This document shows positions 61,594-64,000 of a DNA stretch of 64,000 nt, piece after piece; positions within the stretch are counted from its first letter, which is position 1; each line of letters begins with the position of its first letter. The stretch spans positions 1 to 64,000 of the forward strand of contig CAISPO010000055.1 of assembly GCA_903887415.1 (NCBI GenBank), given 5' to 3'. The stretch is from an uncultured Bacteroidota bacterium. Its GTDB lineage: Bacteria; Bacteroidota; Bacteroidia; Chitinophagales; Chitinophagaceae. The notes beneath the pieces were generated by a model. It saw only the letters and a list, made by a program, of their open reading frames with translations, was not told the origin of the DNA and searched no databases. Made by a program: the position numbers and the translations under genes.

Positions 61594-61633
61594 GCAGAGG
61601 GGTTGCGGCCCGGCTGCAACCCCTCTGTTTTCT
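61594..61633. terminator. Bidirectional-type terminator
   Basis: CAGAGGGGTTGC (61595-61606) pairs with GCAACCCCTCTG (61616-61627), about 10-base loop GGCCCGGCT, followed by TTTTCT. It ends the His-rich gene. It lies 19 bases before the stop of the NHL gene on the other strand. Confidence 0.88.
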
Positions 61634-61646
61634 GATAAAAGTAACC

Positions 61647-63814
61647 TTATTCCTTTATAAATTTCTTCACTTCGGTACCGCCGGTTTTTACGAAATAGAC
61701 ACCGGCCGGGAAAGAAGATATATCTATTTGCGTGTTGCCCGCTACTAAAGCCCCGCGATAAAGCTCACGGCCAGTAATATCCGTAATTGCTACAGAAGCA
61801 TTGCTGCCAGCGGGATCTGTCCACTGTACATCAACGACTGATGATGCAGGATTAGGATATACGTTAAGTGCAATTACTAAAGGTCGGGAACTGATGCCTG
61901 TAGTGGTGCAATCAGTGATAGTAACAACCTGCTCAGTAGTGGCGGTTCCGCAGGCATTTGTCACAGAATATTCAATGGCAGTTGCGCCAGGATACAACCC
62001 CGTAACTACACCTGAGGCGGATACAGAGGCATCACTACCCGTTGCGGACCAGGTTCCTCCCGGAACAGGATCTGCAAGCGTTATCTCGCTGCCGGCACAC
62101 ACCGTATTGCTTCCCGAAATGTTACCTGCTACAACTCCGGCAGTAATAACCGAATAATCGCAACCACCGGAATACATGTAATAGAATATGGTGTCTGTGC
62201 CATTACCAGTTGCGGTGACTAAACCACCAACAGGATCAATTGTAGCAATATTGTTATTGCTACTGGACCATACACCACCTGTAACCGCATCATTTAAAGC
62301 CAACGGAGAATCGAGGCATACAATGGAACCTCCTGAAATGGTGCCGGGGCTATTTGCGCCTATCGAAACATATACGGTAACCAGGCTTGAGGAAAAACCA
62401 TTTGAAACGCGGACCTGGAACGAATCTATGCCGGAATAAGACGCTGTTGGGGAATAAACGGTGCCACGGGGAATAGATACGGTGTCAACGCCGTGGGATA
62501 ATGCGGCTGCGGGGAAACCAGCCAGCGCACCATGCGCAGGCGGTGTGACAACCGTCCATATTTCTGTTGAACCTGCATCCATCCCGCCGACGGCAAGCTG
62601 GTAATCCAAAGGATGACTGACTCCCTGGCAAATATCAATGGTTTGGCCATTGCCATAAACAAAGACCGGTGAGCTTGTAAGCTGTAATGCAACACGCACA
62701 CGGTTATTGCCCTGGTCTGCTATTAAAATATTACCTGTTCCGTCAACAAAAACACCATACGGCCAGTTAAGGAGCCCGTTCACCGAATTAGCACCATCGC
62801 CACCATAGCCGTCCATGGAAAGTGACCCTGCTACGGTGTTGATCATACCGGTTGATACAGATATCTTGCGGCAAGCACAGCTAATATCACAGCAATAAAT
62901 ATCCCCTGATCCATCACAGCATATACCATAGATATTCCCCATGCAGGCAGTTAAAGCCGGGCCGCCATCACCGTTAGCGGGATAGCCGCCAGTGCCGGCA
63001 ATAGTAGTAATTATGCCTGTGCTACCGCTGATCTTCCTGATGAAAGCCCCCCCCCGCCAAATGATAACGCGCCTGGCTGGTCGGAAAAGTAAATATCTCC
63101 GGCGGCATTAACACATATTGCGATCGAGCTCTGAATCTGTGCAGCAGTTGCAAGGCCGCCGTCCCCGCTATATCCCGGGGTGCTGGTGCCTGCTATTGTA
63201 GTAATGATGCCGGTGGCCGCGGTAATTTTCCGTATATAAGTAGGCAGCGATCCTGATCCTGACCACACCGCACGACCGCCGTCCACAACATAAATATTGC
63301 CGGCAGCATCTAAACATATGCCGCCGGGCTGATTAAGATTAGCTGCGTTTGCCAGCCCACCATCTCCCGAATAACCTGCGGTGCCAGTACCGGCAACAGT
63401 GGTGATCAACCCGGTCGCTGCACTGACAACCCGTACCTGGTTGCCGGTGGACATATACAGGTTACCGGCTGCATCAATGCACATATAAGCAGGCGATAAA
63501 GCGGCGCTGGTAGCTGGCACGCCATCGGCAGTAGATGCGCCCCCACCTGCGTAGGTAGTGATTACACCATCTTTAGCAGATATTTTTCTGACTACGCCGT
63601 TTCCATTGTCAGCGATGTAAATATTATGTGCGGCATCGGCACATACATCCGTAGGCGAATATACCTGCGACATAAATCCCATACCGCCGTCACCGGTGTA
63701 CTGGCCCGTGCCGCTGCCGGCAAGGCTTACCATAATGTTCTGGGCATTCGTGCGTGCACTAAATGCCGTAACCAGTAAAGCAACAAAACAGAGTGTGCGT
63801 GTAATTTTTTTCAT
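61647..63814 (-). pseudogene. NHL-repeat T9SS type A secreted protein, interrupted by a frameshift
   Basis: Two ORFs on the minus strand (63814 to 63011 and 63046 to 61647) are halves of one protein of about 720 residues. The first half has a signal peptide (ending TNAQ) and NHL beta-propeller repeats of about 56 residues (GDGGLATAAxLxxPxGICxDA then GNIYVVD then TGIITTIAGTGxxGYS). The second half, from the run of nine Gs at 63047-63055 on, carries on the NHL pattern (FIRKISGSTGIITTIAGTG) and adds Ig-like domains and a T9SS type A sorting tail ending GVYFVKTGGTEVKKFIKE. With ten (or seven) Gs the reading frame would be whole. Either a phase-variation tract or a sequencing slip. Confidence 0.85.
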
Positions 63815-64000
63815 AACCAAATTTTAGGGGTGATATTCTCTTATTAAAGACGGCTAAATTTTGAATTTCGTTAGTATTAACCCTATTTTTTTTATTAAAG
63901 ATAAAATATTTTTATCTAAATATACTATGGCCGATATAAAGAATGTATCTCCATCATCGCGATGCATTTAGCATTTTATTACCCCTGATTGTATCGGAGG
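63815..64000. other. Upstream spacer of the NHL gene
   Basis: AT-rich sequence with no supported gene or exact -7 box. It is the leader side of the NHL gene; the window ends before another gene begins. Confidence 0.4.

Noticed and set aside
61647-62942. Second half of the NHL gene as an independent gene starting at the ATG at 62942
   Set aside because: No signal peptide although it ends in a T9SS sorting tail, and codons upstream of the ATG continue the NHL pattern in the same frame back to the G tract.

Overview
The window comes from a member of the Bacteroidetes, most likely the Chitinophagaceae or a close relative (the family is inferred from gene style, not proven). Evidence: seven secreted proteins carry type IX secretion (T9SS) C-terminal sorting domains; the gene order coaX - outer-membrane protein - lptC is the Bacteroidetes arrangement; the ATP synthase epsilon subunit is short; Shine-Dalgarno sequences are absent; several genes are preceded by TAnnTTTG -7 boxes; and the intergenic spaces are full of Bacteroidetes-type palindromic repeats. 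Base composition is moderate and even, and I see no tRNA, rRNA, CRISPR array or intact transposon.

Layout. 0-3.6 kb: a T9SS substrate, then atpD-atpC. 3.6-8.1 kb: a small lipoprotein, an esterase, a membrane protein, then the coaX/OMP/lptC operon. 8.4-15.5 kb: a GAF histidine kinase, a malate/lactate dehydrogenase-family oxidoreductase, a fibronectin-III T9SS protein joined to a TonB-dependent receptor, and a lipoprotein. 15.6-19.2 kb: a gene remnant, hicBA, an ABC-F ATPase and a LolA-like periplasmic protein. 19.2-35 kb: three very large secreted proteins (727, about 1983 and 1530 aa), interrupted by an ECF sigma factor operon and tmk. 35.3-38.3 kb: a redox cluster with a di-haem peroxidase, a cytochrome c lipoprotein and a glutathione-peroxidase-fold protein lacking its catalytic residue. 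38.6-42.5 kb: rplS, trmD, rimM, a secreted protein and a T9SS repeat protein. 43-45.5 kb: two secreted proteins in a zone scarred by duplication and palindromes. 45.7-50.1 kb: an M16 protease pair (one active, one lacking the zinc motif) and a vapBC-type pair. 50.1-56 kb: acyl-CoA reductase, ferredoxin, a DUF6438-like protein, dprA, a response regulator and rimO. 56-59.5 kb: an accessory stretch with an HNH endonuclease, a KilA-N protein and about 1.7 kb of structured non-coding DNA. 59.5-63.8 kb: a phosphoesterase, a DUF892 ferritin-like protein, a His-rich mini-protein and an NHL-repeat T9SS protein broken by a homopolymer frameshift.

Functionally the window mixes core metabolism and translation genes with envelope and surface genes. 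The most unusual part is 57.0-59.5 kb. Two perfect palindromes of 30 and 36 bp stand in front of the KilA-N gene. Upstream of them is a tandem 35-nt hairpin unit whose two copies differ by a compensatory base-pair change, the second copy being enclosed in a terminator-like stem. This looks like a small regulatory or selfish module and is my best candidate for something undescribed.
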